64,000 nucleotides of DNA from positions 744,001-808,000 of the forward strand of contig NZ_JAKRNJ010000001.1 in assembly GCF_022346925.1 (NCBI RefSeq), in the 5' to 3' direction. The stretch's first letter is position 1. Each line of letters begins with the position of its first letter. This document shows, one piece after another, positions 54,152-63,270 of the stretch. The notes under the pieces are model-generated. The model made no database searches. It was not told the DNA's origin and worked only from the letters and a program-made list of their open reading frames with translations. The position numbers and the translations under genes are program-made. This DNA is from Microvirga sp. ACRRW (GTDB lineage Bacteria; Pseudomonadota; Alphaproteobacteria; Rhizobiales; Beijerinckiaceae).

Positions 54152-54421
54152 CGCGGTATCTCATCTCTGGTTAGGAAAGCTGTTTGTCATTCGTTTGCAT
54201 ACGCCTGGGCCGGGAAGACCTAGATCGGGTATGGCCGTCGAAGTTTGTGTTCTGATTGATCTTTTCTAAGAGCGATCACCACATCCGCCATCACCGCCTT
54301 TGCAGCGATGAAGGGGTCGTTATCGAGAGGGGCAGAGATGTTCTCTCTCAACCTGCAGAATTTCGTACGGGATATGGGCATGAGCTTAGTATCACGATGA
54401 GTTCAGCTGACCTTACCGGCT

Positions 54422-54462
54422 CTATCTTGCGTCAAGCTGATCTGCTGATGGACGCAAGATAG
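54422..54462. repeat. Perfect 12-bp inverted repeat upstream of cheA
   Basis: CTATCTTGCGTC (54422-54433) and GACGCAAGATAG (54451-54462) match perfectly with a 17-nt loop. There is no T-run on either side, so it is not a typical terminator. It lies 270 nt upstream of the cheA start and could be an operator pair, a leader hairpin or part of a small RNA. Confidence 0.6.
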
Positions 54463-54515
54463 GCGGCGCTACTCAGGGCGTCCCTCATGAGCGCAATCTC
54501 CGTCACAGGCTCCAA

Positions 54516-54548
54516 ACGCAAAGAGCCGGGTCAAGCGGACCCGGCTCT
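54516..54548 (-). terminator. ftcR terminator
   Basis: On the minus strand AGAGCCGGGTC, a 5-nt loop and GACCCGGCTCT form an 11-bp stem followed by TTTGCG. It lies about 47 nt after the ftcR stop codon. Confidence 0.75.
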
Positions 54549-54595
54549 CATTATCCTTCCGATACCTTCAGCGGCGCTTGCCGCGGATCAGGGAT

Positions 54596-55282
54596 TCAGG
54601 AGACGGCTCCCATGTAGGAATAGCCGATGTAGCGCTTTGCATCGATGGGATCGTAGCCCAGGCGCTGGCGCAGCTTCTTACGGAGCTTGCTGATGTGTCC
54701 TTCGACGACGCTGTCCTCGACATCGTCACTATAGAGGCCATAAACGCTGTCGAAGATCTGCTTCTTCGTAAGGCGATGCCCTTTTTTCCGCACGAGATAC
54801 TCGAGGATATGGCGCTCGCGGCGCGGCAGCGAAAGAGGCACACCATCGACCTCCGGATCGCGACCATCGAAGAAAACCCTGAGCCGGTCGTTATCATTCT
54901 GGCCTGGCTTGCTCGTGCTGACGCTCAGCCGTCGCCACACTGCCTGGGAACGGGCGAGGATCTCCCGCACGTGAACCGGCTTACGAACAACATCGTCGAA
55001 TTTTGCCGTAAAGAGTTCCAGTGTTTCTTCGAGAGAGCGCACATCGCTCAGCGCGATGATCGGCGCCTTGGAATGGCGACGGATGCTCTCGGCATAACTG
55101 GCGCGCTGATCAAAGCTGCCGAGAACGAATCCCTGGATTGCTTCCATGTCGGTGTCAGACGCCGCTTCCAGCCACTCGCTGAACTCGCCCGAATACAAGC
55201 CGATAGAAGATACACCTTCCCTTTTGAAGCTTGCCACATACCCTGACGTCACTATCTGTCGATCATCGACAACGATATACAT
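54596..55282 (-). CDS. ftcR: Flagellar master regulator FtcR/Rem (OmpR-family, degenerate receiver)
   Basis: The 228-residue protein has a receiver-like N-terminus (MYIVVDDRQIVTSGYVASFK) and an OmpR-type winged helix (about 135-226, SLPRRERHILEYLVRKKGHR, VEGHISKLRKKLRQRLGYDP). The usual phosphoacceptor region reads IQGFVLGSFDQ, with no Asp at the acceptor strand, while DDVVRKPVHVREILAR is kept. This matches FtcR of Brucella and Rem of Sinorhizobium, which switch on flagellar operons in growth phase. In Sinorhizobium rem lies near flgE; here it is separate. Confidence 0.92.
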   Translation of the reverse strand: MYIVVDDRQIVTSGYVASFKREGVSSIGLYSGEFSEWLEAASDTDMEAIQGFVLGSFDQRASYAESIRRHSKAPIIALSDVRSLEETLELFTAKFDDVVRKPVHVREILARSQAVWRRLSVSTSKPGQNDNDRLRVFFDGRDPEVDGVPLSLPRRERHILEYLVRKKGHRLTKKQIFDSVYGLYSDDVEDSVVEGHISKLRKKLRQRLGYDPIDAKRYIGYSYMGAVS

Positions 55283-55913
55283 GCTAGGCCCCCAGCCTTC
55301 ACTATGAATTACTTACTCAACTCAATGAACAACTCGCCGTTTGTTTGCCACATTTGGTGGATACTTATTTATCCGGCAATCAAAAACTATGCCTGTTCGT
55401 TTGGAGGGGCAATACGTAGTGAGACAGAGGGTCAAGAGGGAAAAGATTAATAACTGTTAACGAATTAAGATTCGTTTCCGTTCTCGGCTTGGAGAATCGG
55501 GATCAGAATTAGATGAATCCCTGGAAACAGCATAAGCAATTGAGTTTATAGGGCGTTTTGGCGCTTGATATTGATGCTTCTACTTCAATTGCAGCCGTTA
55601 ATAGTATGAATCTATATTACGTTTCTAAGTAATTCGCGAAAGCGTCCGCTACGTAATCCGGCCTACTGAGTCGCAAGCCTTCGGTGGGCCAAAATCGGCG
55701 CATGCTCTTAAAAAATGCGAAGTGATTCGCGCGGCTTTCAGCAAAAGCAAGTCCATCCCAACCGCCACGGAGTGATGAGATTAAGCCAGCAATCTTGCCC
55801 GCGCCTTTTCTGATCGATCAGGTCCAGTGCATCAGCCAAGCTGTGCATGCAGAAAAGATTCGGAGCGCTTAAAATAGAGTCAACTTGGTTAATCAACTGT
55901 TTCCCAAGCGTTC
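55283..55913. other. AT-richer intergenic region between ftcR and the GGDEF-EAL gene
   Basis: This 631-nt stretch is noticeably richer in A and T (most of 55290-55640) than the flanks. It should hold the ftcR promoter, on the minus strand. I see no tRNA, repeat or recognised gene. A minus-strand open frame of 85 codons (55738-55995) has no known resemblance and overlaps a promoter and leader on the other strand, so I do not annotate it. Confidence 0.45.
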
Positions 55914-55942
55914 TTGACTCCGCTTCCAGCGGTCCATACCAT
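55914..55942 (+). promoter_or_regulatory. Probable sigma-70-type promoter of the GGDEF-EAL gene
   Basis: TTGACT (55914-55919), a 17-nt spacer and TACCAT (55937-55942) fit a housekeeping promoter. Transcription would start near 55949, giving a leader of about 223 nt, nearly the same as the flagellin leader. Confidence 0.5.
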
Positions 55943-56002
55943 TCCTGAGGTGACTTCATAGTTTTGTGACACAAACCCGAAGTCATTCCATGCACTATGG
56001 CA

Positions 56003-56130
56003 GACCTTCCTCAAGGTCCGGCATGACGCCCTGCCATCTTCCCGGTTCAAGCCCGGATTAAGCCTGAACAACAGATCGAGCCTTTCGCTCGAGGCATGAT
56101 GCCATCCTGTTGAGTCGGTTGAGTCCCGAC
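56003..56130 (+). ncRNA. Candidate two-module structured RNA leader of the GGDEF-EAL gene
   Basis: Module 1: hairpin GACCTT-CCTC-AAGGTC, GGCATGACGCC (56020-56030), 12 nt, hairpin CCGG/CCGG, then TGAAC. Module 2: hairpin TCGAGC-CTTTC-GCTCGA, GGCATGATGCC (56093-56103), 12 nt, hairpin GTCGG-TTGAGTC-CCGAC, then TGAGC. The order and spacings equal those of the flagellin leader at 12141-12265. Stems differ in sequence between the two loci but remain paired (GCTCT/AGAGC against GACCTT/AAGGTC; GCCGG/CCGGC against GTCGG/CCGAC). It ends 41 nt before the start codon. Confidence 0.65.
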
Positions 56131-56171
56131 ATCTTCTGAGCGGATCACATTCTTCCAGTCAGGCGTGTTGC

Positions 56172-59156
56172 ATGTCGGAGCTTTCCTATAGCAGCCTTCA
56201 TACGAGTTGGTGCGAAGCCGACCGCCTTGCTGCTCTTCGCAGGTTCCATGTTCTCGACGCGGAGCCTAATGACTTCTTCGACAGTATCGCCAGGATCGCC
56301 GCCCAGATCTGCAAAGCTCCTATCGGCTTGGTCAGCTTCATCGATGAGGAGAAACAGTGGTTTAAAGGCGCGCATGGTATCGAACTGAGGGAAGCGCCAC
56401 GCGAATTGTCGATCTGTACGCATACGATATGCGGCAACGGGCTGTTCGTCGTGCCTGATCTTAGAAAAGGCACTCGCTTCAAGGATACTCCCCTCTTCGG
56501 GATTGAGCTTCGCGCCTTATTCTATGCCGGCCTGCCCCTGAAGACGAAGGAGGGGCTTGCGCTTGGAACATTATGCGTGCTGGACCTTAAGGCTCGCCGC
56601 CGCAGCCTCACGGAACAGCAATCTCAAGCGCTTCAAGGCCTTGCTCAAGCCATTCTGAACCACTTGGAACTGAGCCTCTCCGACAGGGCGCTCGTCGAAA
56701 GTGAACAAGTGAAGAAGCGCCTCTTGTCCAGCAGTAGTGATTGCATCGCCCTTCTGGATCTGAATCTCAAACTGCTTCATATGAATGAGAGCGGCCTGCA
56801 AGCCTTCGGCTTGGGAAGTTCCGCTACTGCTCAAGAGCAACGCTGGGCCGACCTTTTCTCCAGCTTGGATGATGAGGGCGCGCAGGCTTTTGCCATTGCG
56901 AAAGCTGGCGGCGTCGGGCGCTATAAAGGCTGTTGCGTGCCCCGAAGCGGGACCTCAAAGTCGTGGGCTATCGTCGTCACCTCGATCCTGGACGCTTCAG
57001 GCAAGCCTCAAGCCTTTCTCTGCGTTGCCCGTGACATCACGGACATGCAGCACGCAGAAGAATGTCTTCGTCAAAGCGAAAGCCGTGTCAGGACGCTTGT
57101 CGACGTCATGCCAACCTCCTTCCCTTCACCCCAGGCTGTCTGGTTCAGCAACGAAAAAGGCACTTTCACCTACTGCAACGAATATTGGTATGATTATACA
57201 GGTCTGGAACGCGACAGGCACAACTGCCAGGACTGGTCATCCGTCGTGCATTCGAGCAGGCGAGAGCAGACGCTGTTTCTCTTGAACGAGGCTTTCTCGA
57301 AAGAGAACTCGTTCGAAATTGAAATCCCCATTCGCCGCGCCTCCGACGGCACTTACAGGTGGTTCATTGTTCGCGGGCAGCCGCTCAAGGACGAGAATGG
57401 CAAGGTCGAGCAATGGTTCGGGATTGCCATGGACATCCATGAGCGCAAGCAATCCGAAGAGGCGCTTCGCGATAGCGAGGAGCGTCTTCAGCTTGCACTC
57501 AAAGCGGCTCACATGGTGGCTTGGGAGTACAATCCGAGGACGAGGATTGTGAGACGCTCCGAAAACTCGGTGGCCTTGCTGGGAATTCTGAATGGAACTG
57601 ACATCGGTCTCTTTGAAAGTGTTCACCCGGCAGATCAGGCGAAAGTCAGCCAGTTCCTCGAGCGGATTGAGATCTACGGAGCAGATTCCGTCGAGTGTCG
57701 CTGCGTACAGCCCAACGGGAACCTCCGTTGGTTCAGAGCACGCGCGGAGAAAGCTGGCCCGGACCGAATTGTCGGGGTGACTTTCGATATCACAGACCAT
57801 AAGGAAGCCGAGGAGGAGATTTGGCGTGCCGCCAATCATGATCCTCTCACGGGCCTTCCCAATCGCAGCCTGTTTCAGCGGCGGCTTGAGACGGCACTGG
57901 CCAATGCACGTCAGAATGGCACCAGCGTCAGTCTGCTGATGGTTGACCTCGACGAGTTCAAGGACATCAACGACACCCTCGGCCATGATGCCGGCGACGA
58001 GCTTCTGAAAGAGACAGCGTCTCGCTTATCGGCCATGGTTCGCGATTGCGACACCGTTGCCAGGCTGGGAGGAGATGAGTTTGCTCTTCTGGTCGTCGAG
58101 CCTTTGAAGCTGGAAAACTCGGCCAGGCTTGGCTCCTTGATTTTGGAAGCGTTGCGCCAGCCCTTCACATATCAGAAACGGACCTTGATCAGCCGCGGGA
58201 GCATCGGCGTCGCCGCTTTCCCGGACCACGATGATGAACCCACCGAGCTGATGAAGGATGCCGACATCGCCCTTTACCAGGCCAAGTCCCAGGGGCGCCA
58301 TCGGGTTGTCACCTACTCGCCGGACATGCGGCACATGACGGAAGAGCGTGTGACCCTTGGCAGAAGCATCAGGGAGGCCGTCTTCAATCGTGAGATCGTT
58401 CCGTTCTACCAGCCGAAAGTTTCTCTCGATACCGGACAGATCGTAGGCTTTGAGGCCTTGGCGCGTTGGCGGCATCCTGGAAAGGGAATACTCACGCCGG
58501 CCACATTCGGATCCGCCTTTGAAGATCATGAGCTTGCGTCGGAAATCGGCAAGTTGGTCATGTCCACCGTTGCGACAGACCTGCGTCAATGGCTCGATGA
58601 CGATCTTGCGATCGGCCGCGTTGCCATCAACCTCTCACCGGCCGAGTTCGTTCAACCCGGCATGGTCGACAACATGCTGAGAACCCTCGATTGGATTAAG
58701 GTGCCATCGAAATTCCTGGAGGTTGAAGTCACCGAGACGGTTCTTCTCGGCCGCAACTCCGGCAATGTCTCCAAGCTTTTGGATCAGTTTCGTCAGCACG
58801 ACATCCATATCGCTCTGGATGACTTCGGCACAGGCTACGCCTCTCTCACGCACTTGAAGCAATTTCCGGTCGATCACATCAAGATCGACCGCAGCTTCGT
58901 TCAGAACCTGGAGCACGACCCGGATGACGAGGCGATCATTGCAGCCGTCATCGGTCTTGGAAAAAGCCTGAAGCTGCAGGTGACGGCTGAAGGCGTTGAA
59001 ACGCTCGGTCAGGCACAGCGCCTACGAAGTCTCGGCTGCGACCATGTTCAAGGCTTCTTCTATGCGAAGCCGATCTCGGCTTCGGATGTACCCGATTTTC
59101 TATTAAAATGGAACCACAAAATGCTCCATCATCCGTTTCCGGAGAGCTCTGCATAG
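56172..59156 (+). CDS. GAF-PAS-GGDEF-EAL c-di-GMP synthase/phosphodiesterase
   Basis: The 994-residue protein has a GAF domain (about 25-165), three PAS segments (about 180-300, 315-430, 440-550), a GGDEF domain and an EAL domain. The active-site motif G633-G634-D635-E636-F637 is intact and an I-site R624-x-x-D627 lies five residues before it. The EAL motif is E761-A762-L763, with DDFGTGYASL and KIDRSFV following. Both catalytic halves therefore look active. No membrane span is seen, so it is cytosolic. It controls the pool of c-di-GMP, which governs motility versus attachment. Its mRNA carries a leader shared with flagellin. Confidence 0.95.
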   Translation: MSELSYSSLHTSWCEADRLAALRRFHVLDAEPNDFFDSIARIAAQICKAPIGLVSFIDEEKQWFKGAHGIELREAPRELSICTHTICGNGLFVVPDLRKGTRFKDTPLFGIELRALFYAGLPLKTKEGLALGTLCVLDLKARRRSLTEQQSQALQGLAQAILNHLELSLSDRALVESEQVKKRLLSSSSDCIALLDLNLKLLHMNESGLQAFGLGSSATAQEQRWADLFSSLDDEGAQAFAIAKAGGVGRYKGCCVPRSGTSKSWAIVVTSILDASGKPQAFLCVARDITDMQHAEECLRQSESRVRTLVDVMPTSFPSPQAVWFSNEKGTFTYCNEYWYDYTGLERDRHNCQDWSSVVHSSRREQTLFLLNEAFSKENSFEIEIPIRRASDGTYRWFIVRGQPLKDENGKVEQWFGIAMDIHERKQSEEALRDSEERLQLALKAAHMVAWEYNPRTRIVRRSENSVALLGILNGTDIGLFESVHPADQAKVSQFLERIEIYGADSVECRCVQPNGNLRWFRARAEKAGPDRIVGVTFDITDHKEAEEEIWRAANHDPLTGLPNRSLFQRRLETALANARQNGTSVSLLMVDLDEFKDINDTLGHDAGDELLKETASRLSAMVRDCDTVARLGGDEFALLVVEPLKLENSARLGSLILEALRQPFTYQKRTLISRGSIGVAAFPDHDDEPTELMKDADIALYQAKSQGRHRVVTYSPDMRHMTEERVTLGRSIREAVFNREIVPFYQPKVSLDTGQIVGFEALARWRHPGKGILTPATFGSAFEDHELASEIGKLVMSTVATDLRQWLDDDLAIGRVAINLSPAEFVQPGMVDNMLRTLDWIKVPSKFLEVEVTETVLLGRNSGNVSKLLDQFRQHDIHIALDDFGTGYASLTHLKQFPVDHIKIDRSFVQNLEHDPDDEAIIAAVIGLGKSLKLQVTAEGVETLGQAQRLRSLGCDHVQGFFYAKPISASDVPDFLLKWNHKMLHHPFPESSA

Positions 59157-59173
59157 GGCTCTTCCGGAAGCGG
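59133..59173 (+). terminator. Hairpin spanning the stop codon of the GGDEF-EAL gene
   Basis: CCGTTTCCGG with AGAGC pairs with GCTCT and CCGGAAGCGG, one G-U pair included. The stop codon (59154-59156) lies in the loop. T-rich sequence follows within 15 nt. It separates this gene from the kinase gene downstream. Confidence 0.55.
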
Positions 59174-59355
59174 ATTGGAGAGCTTTTACGCGACAGAACG
59201 AGAACGCATTCGATAGTTGATAACATATCATGATCTGCGTCACGTCCACGCTGATCCTGTCGACAACCGCGATTTGATTTGAATTAGACTATTCTCTTTG
59301 TTAGCCGGGCCACACACATTGGTGAGACCCTCAACCTTCCTCGGCCACTCTATCC

Positions 59356-62300
59356 ATGCCCTCTCGTACGACCAAGGACGGTCTTTCCTCAGCCATTTCC
59401 GAGCGTGTCCTGCCTCTTCATCACGTGAATATTGTCGGCACGGCACCTGAACCTGCTTTCGACGACATCGCTCAATTGGCTGCTGATATTTGCGGATGCC
59501 CGATGGCAGCCGTCACTTTCATCGATCATGACCGGCAATGGTTCAAGGCCGTCATCGGAAGCTTTCCCGAAGACGTTCCTCTCGATGCATCCATCTGTGC
59601 TCGCGCCCTTCGCGATTCCGATGTGACCTGCATAGGCGATCTTGCGGCACATTCCGACTTCAAGCAGAACCCTTTCGTCGCAGGCGAGCCATACCTGCGT
59701 TTCTATGCATCGGTTCCCATCCTGAGTGATGACGGCAACGTCCTGGGTTCCCTTTGTGTCTTTGACAACATCCCTCACCCCGAGACGCTCTCGGCCAAGC
59801 AAGCGCAATCTCTCCATGCTCTTTCCCGTGCGGTGACGCGCGAGTTCAGAAGCCAGCAGCTGAGCGTGCCGCAATCTTCCCCTCCAGAGAATGTGCAGGC
59901 TGTCCGTACGGATGAGTTGAAACTAACCGACAGGCGGCAGCAGGCCGAGCCTGGCGAATCCTACGAGATGGAATACCGCCTCCGTCACCATTCAGGTGAC
60001 TATCGCTGGGTCTCATCGCGCATCCATCCTTTGAGGGACGATCAGGGCCGGATCGACAGGTGGATTGGCGCGAGCGTCGATGTCAATGCCCTGAAAGAAA
60101 CTGGAGGCGGGGTCTCCAAGAACAAAGAAGTTGCCGAGCACTTGCTCGCGAGCTTCGACGGCCTTCTCATGATGATCGATCTCGAGGGCCATCTCCGCTT
60201 CATGAATCGCTATACTCAGTCATCGGCAGAGTGGGATGCTCTCTCCGGGATGGACGGCCGTCCTTGGCTCGGTCTTTGGAGAGAAGCGGATCAGGAGAGC
60301 GCGCGCGCCGCGCTTGAAAGCGCGAGATCCGGAACACCAGGGCGGTTTCAGGGAGCCGGGTCACTGCTCCTGGAGAACACGGCATGGTGGGACATCACCA
60401 TCACTCCCATCATGGGATCTGATCATCGCCCAGAAGCCTTTCTGGCGATCGCGCGCGACATCAGCGACTTGAAAGCAAGCGAGCAGGACCTGCGCCACCA
60501 GAACGATCGCTATCGCGCGTTGGTGGATGCCAGTACTGCCATTGTCTGGCGGACGGATTGCGATGGCGCCTTGATCGAGAGCCATGGGTGGGAAGAGTTC
60601 ACCGGTCAGTCGCTTGACAATTCCCGGGGGAGCGGCTGGTTGGAAGCTGTCCATCCTGATGACCAGGCGCGCCTCAAGGCTGCCTGGCGAAGCATTCTGG
60701 ACTCTGAAGAGCTTGGAAGAGCCGAATGCCGGGTTGTGCTCCCCGATGGCAACTCCCGCTGGATGCAGATCACCGGAATACCGCTCACCGATATGGCCGG
60801 CGCCGTTCGTGAATGGATCGGCGCGCTCACCGACATTCATGAGCAGAAGGCCGCAGCCGAAAACCTGCGCATGAGCGAGCAGCGGTATCGGGCCTTGATC
60901 GAAACCAGCACTGCCATCGGCTGGCGCGCCGATACGGATGGCTTGTACATCGAAGGTTGGGGCTGGCACGAGTTCTGCGGACGCGAACCGACCGTCGGCG
61001 CACCGCTCGGCTGGCTGGATTTCATTCATTCCGACGATCGCGAGCATACGGCGGCTGCTTGGCAAGAAGCCATTACCGCAAGACAGCCCGCAAGGATCGT
61101 CCATCGGATGCTGGGCTTGAGCGGAGAATACCGCTGGGTGTTCTGCCGGGCGCTTCCCTTGCTGAATGAGGCTGGAGTAGTCGAGGAATGGGCCGGCACG
61201 ATCTCCGACATTCACGACCGCAGAGCTGCCGAGGATAAGCTGCGTGCCAGCGAGGAGCGCCTGCGTCTTGCAGTGGAAACGACGGGGCTCGGCATCTGGG
61301 ACGTCAACATCGTCACGGGCCGGCATCAATGGACCCCGGAGACATATCAGCTTCTAGGTCTTCCCGCGGGCGCCAAAATCGACCAGGAGACTCTTCCGCC
61401 CCTTATCCATCCGCAAGATCGTGATCGGGTTCAGCAGAAATTCTATGTCGATGTATCGGACAGCAACCTGACCTATAGCGATACGTTCCGTATTTTCCGC
61501 GCCGATACGGGTGAAGAGCGCTGGATCCTCGCAACAGGACGAACGGTTCTGGGCGATGACGGCGATCCTATTCGCAAGATCGGCACGGCCCAGGACATCA
61601 CCGAGCGCAAGCTTGCGGAAATTGCCATCAAGACCAGCAAGGAGCAGCTGAGCCGTAGCGAGGCGCATCTGCGCTCGATTCTCGAAACCGTTCCAGACGC
61701 CATGATCGTTGCCGATGAGAAAGGCATTATCCGGTCGTTCAGCGCCACGGCAGAGCACATCTTCGGCTATCGCCCAGAAGAAGTGATCGGCACCAACGTA
61801 AAGTTCCTGATGCCCCTGCCCTACCGGGAGCAGCACGATGCGTATATCAGCCGCTATCGCCATTCCGGCGAGCGCCGCATCATCGGCAGCGGGCGCGTGG
61901 CCATGGCCCAACGCAAAGACGGCACAACCTTCCCCATGGAAGTACAGGTTGGCGAGATGCAATGGGAGGGAGAGCGCTATTTCACGGCCTTCATCCGCGA
62001 TCTCACTGAACGCCAATACACCGAAATGCGCATGCAAGAGCTGCAATCCGAACTTGCCTACATGTCGAGACTGACAGCCATGGGCGAGATGGGCTCGACG
62101 CTCGCGCACGAGATCAACCAGCCTCTCACGGCCATCGCCAGCTATCTCAAAGGGTGCGGCCTCATTCTGGATCGCATGGAAGGCGCCGAGATAGCGACGC
62201 TCAGGCTTGCCGTCGACGAGGCCGCAGAGGAAGCTTTACGCGCTGGCGAAGTCATCCGTCAGTTGAGAGAGTTTGTCGCCCGTGGAGAAAGTGAGCACCG

Positions 62301-62778
62301 CGTGGAGCAGCTTCAGCGGCTGATCGAGGAAGCGAGCGCGCTCGGACTTGTCGGAGCCAAGGAGAAAGGCATTCAGGTCGAGTTCGATTTCCCGTCAGAC
62401 GACTTTCAGGTGATCGTCAATCGCGTTCAGATCCAGCAGGTTCTCATCAACCTCCTGCGCAATGCGGTTGAGGCGATGCACGGCATTCAGGACCGCTTCC
62501 TCACCATCCGGGCTGGCGCGGTGCAGGATGGAACGATGGTTCAGATCAGCGTGAAGGATACAGGCTCCGGCATCGCACCGGAGGTTTTGAGCAAGCTGTT
62601 CACGCCTTTCACGACCACGAAGAAGAGCGGCATGGGCGTTGGTCTGTCGATCTGCCGGACAATCGTGGAATCTCACGGAGGAAAGATCTGGGCCGATTCC
62701 ATTCCAGGCGAAGGAACCACATTCCACTTCACGCTCAGAAGCGTCGATCTCGAAGAGGTTGCCTGGCCTGAAGACTGA
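59356..62778 (+). CDS. FixL-like multi-PAS sensor histidine kinase
   Basis: The 1140-residue protein has an N-terminal GAF domain (about 25-165), a C-terminal half PAS (about 203-247), then PAS domains at about 255-373, 381-497, 507-625, 632-754 and 768-887, and a HisKA/HATPase kinase. The phosphoacceptor is H918 in [11 protein letters not shown]. The last PAS is FixL-like ([30 protein letters not shown]): H827, R833 and R847 stand at the same spacing as the heme-ligand His200, Arg206 and Arg220 of Bradyrhizobium FixL. It may sense oxygen. The partner is probably the FixJ-like regulator at 46206. It has no membrane span. Confidence 0.93.
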   Translation: MPSRTTKDGLSSAISERVLPLHHVNIVGTAPEPAFDDIAQLAADICGCPMAAVTFIDHDRQWFKAVIGSFPEDVPLDASICARALRDSDVTCIGDLAAHSDFKQNPFVAGEPYLRFYASVPILSDDGNVLGSLCVFDNIPHPETLSAKQAQSLHALSRAVTREFRSQQLSVPQSSPPENVQAVRTDELKLTDRRQQAEPGESYEMEYRLRHHSGDYRWVSSRIHPLRDDQGRIDRWIGASVDVNALKETGGGVSKNKEVAEHLLASFDGLLMMIDLEGHLRFMNRYTQSSAEWDALSGMDGRPWLGLWREADQESARAALESARSGTPGRFQGAGSLLLENTAWWDITITPIMGSDHRPEAFLAIARDISDLKASEQDLRHQNDRYRALVDASTAIVWRTDCDGALIESHGWEEFTGQSLDNSRGSGWLEAVHPDDQARLKAAWRSILDSEELGRAECRVVLPDGNSRWMQITGIPLTDMAGAVREWIGALTDIHEQKAAAENLRMSEQRYRALIETSTAIGWRADTDGLYIEGWGWHEFCGREPTVGAPLGWLDFIHSDDREHTAAAWQEAITARQPARIVHRMLGLSGEYRWVFCRALPLLNEAGVVEEWAGTISDIHDRRAAEDKLRASEERLRLAVETTGLGIWDVNIVTGRHQWTPETYQLLGLPAGAKIDQETLPPLIHPQDRDRVQQKFYVDVSDSNLTYSDTFRIFRADTGEERWILATGRTVLGDDGDPIRKIGTAQDITERKLAEIAIKTSKEQLSRSEAHLRSILETVPDAMIVADEKGIIRSFSATAEHIFGYRPEEVIGTNVKFLMPLPYREQHDAYISRYRHSGERRIIGSGRVAMAQRKDGTTFPMEVQVGEMQWEGERYFTAFIRDLTERQYTEMRMQELQSELAYMSRLTAMGEMGSTLAHEINQPLTAIASYLKGCGLILDRMEGAEIATLRLAVDEAAEEALRAGEVIRQLREFVARGESEHRVEQLQRLIEEASALGLVGAKEKGIQVEFDFPSDDFQVIVNRVQIQQVLINLLRNAVEAMHGIQDRFLTIRAGAVQDGTMVQISVKDTGSGIAPEVLSKLFTPFTTTKKSGMGVGLSICRTIVESHGGKIWADSIPGEGTTFHFTLRSVDLEEVAWPED

Positions 62779-62820
62779 CGATCCGCGCAACGTGAAACAC
62801 ACACGAATGGAATTCAGCGG

Positions 62821-63111
62821 TCAGGCAGCGAGGCTTAGAACACCGGTCATGTCACTGGGAAAGAACATAAGCTCGGCCGCTTCGTCGGCTTCCAGGGCGG
62901 TTTCCTGCCGGAAGATGGTGGAGCGGTTTGGCTCCGCGTCTTGGTCAGCGCCTTGAGGCAGCCAATCCACGTCCACCCAATGGTTGGCATGATGCACGGA
63001 GACGATTTCGGCACCGAGAGCCTTGAGCTTCAAGCGGAGGTCGACGAAGCGCGCGAAAAACTCATTGTCGCTGGCCATCGAACCGGTGTGTATGGGAACA
63101 TAGGCAATCAT
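62821..63111 (-). CDS. Small hypothetical protein
   Basis: The 96-residue protein starts at ATG 63111 with an AAGGGA site. It begins IAYVPIHTGSMASDNEFFAR, has a helical segment DLRLKLKALGAEIVSVHHAN, an HWVDVDWLP stretch, and an acidic end. No membrane span or signal peptide is seen. An upstream extension to 63462 would overlap the divergent xylulokinase gene. I do not recognise the family. Confidence 0.5.
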   Translation of the reverse strand: MIAYVPIHTGSMASDNEFFARFVDLRLKLKALGAEIVSVHHANHWVDVDWLPQGADQDAEPNRSTIFRQETALEADEAAELMFFPSDMTGVLSLAA

Positions 63112-63270
63112 TGCACTTCCCTTGAGGGTATCTGTCTGCGGGCAATCATTACCCGCAGGCTTCCTGGATAAAGGGACGTGCTTGTGTGAAGCTGGTGCCG
63201 TCGCCAGCTCTCCCGGCATCATGTATCCTTCGATGGGTCTCTCCTCAGCGAGCCCTTCTCGGAGCGCAGC

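Larger units (their letters stand above)
54152..54595. other. Intergenic region between cheA and ftcR
   Basis: This 444-nt gap lies between two minus-strand genes and should contain the cheA promoter. It holds the ftcR terminator (54522-54548) and a perfect 12-bp hairpin (54422-54462), described separately. I see no gene in it. Short plus-strand open frames have no ribosome sites and no family resemblance. Confidence 0.5.

Noticed and set aside
55738..55995. An 85-codon minus-strand frame in the gap before the GGDEF-EAL gene
   Set aside because: No ribosome site or recognisable motif, and it overlaps the proposed promoter (55914-55942) and leader on the other strand.
56042..56056. GGTTCAAGCCC as a tRNA T-arm
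   Set aside because: No acceptor, D or anticodon arms surround it; it is the loop of a CCGG hairpin in the leader element.
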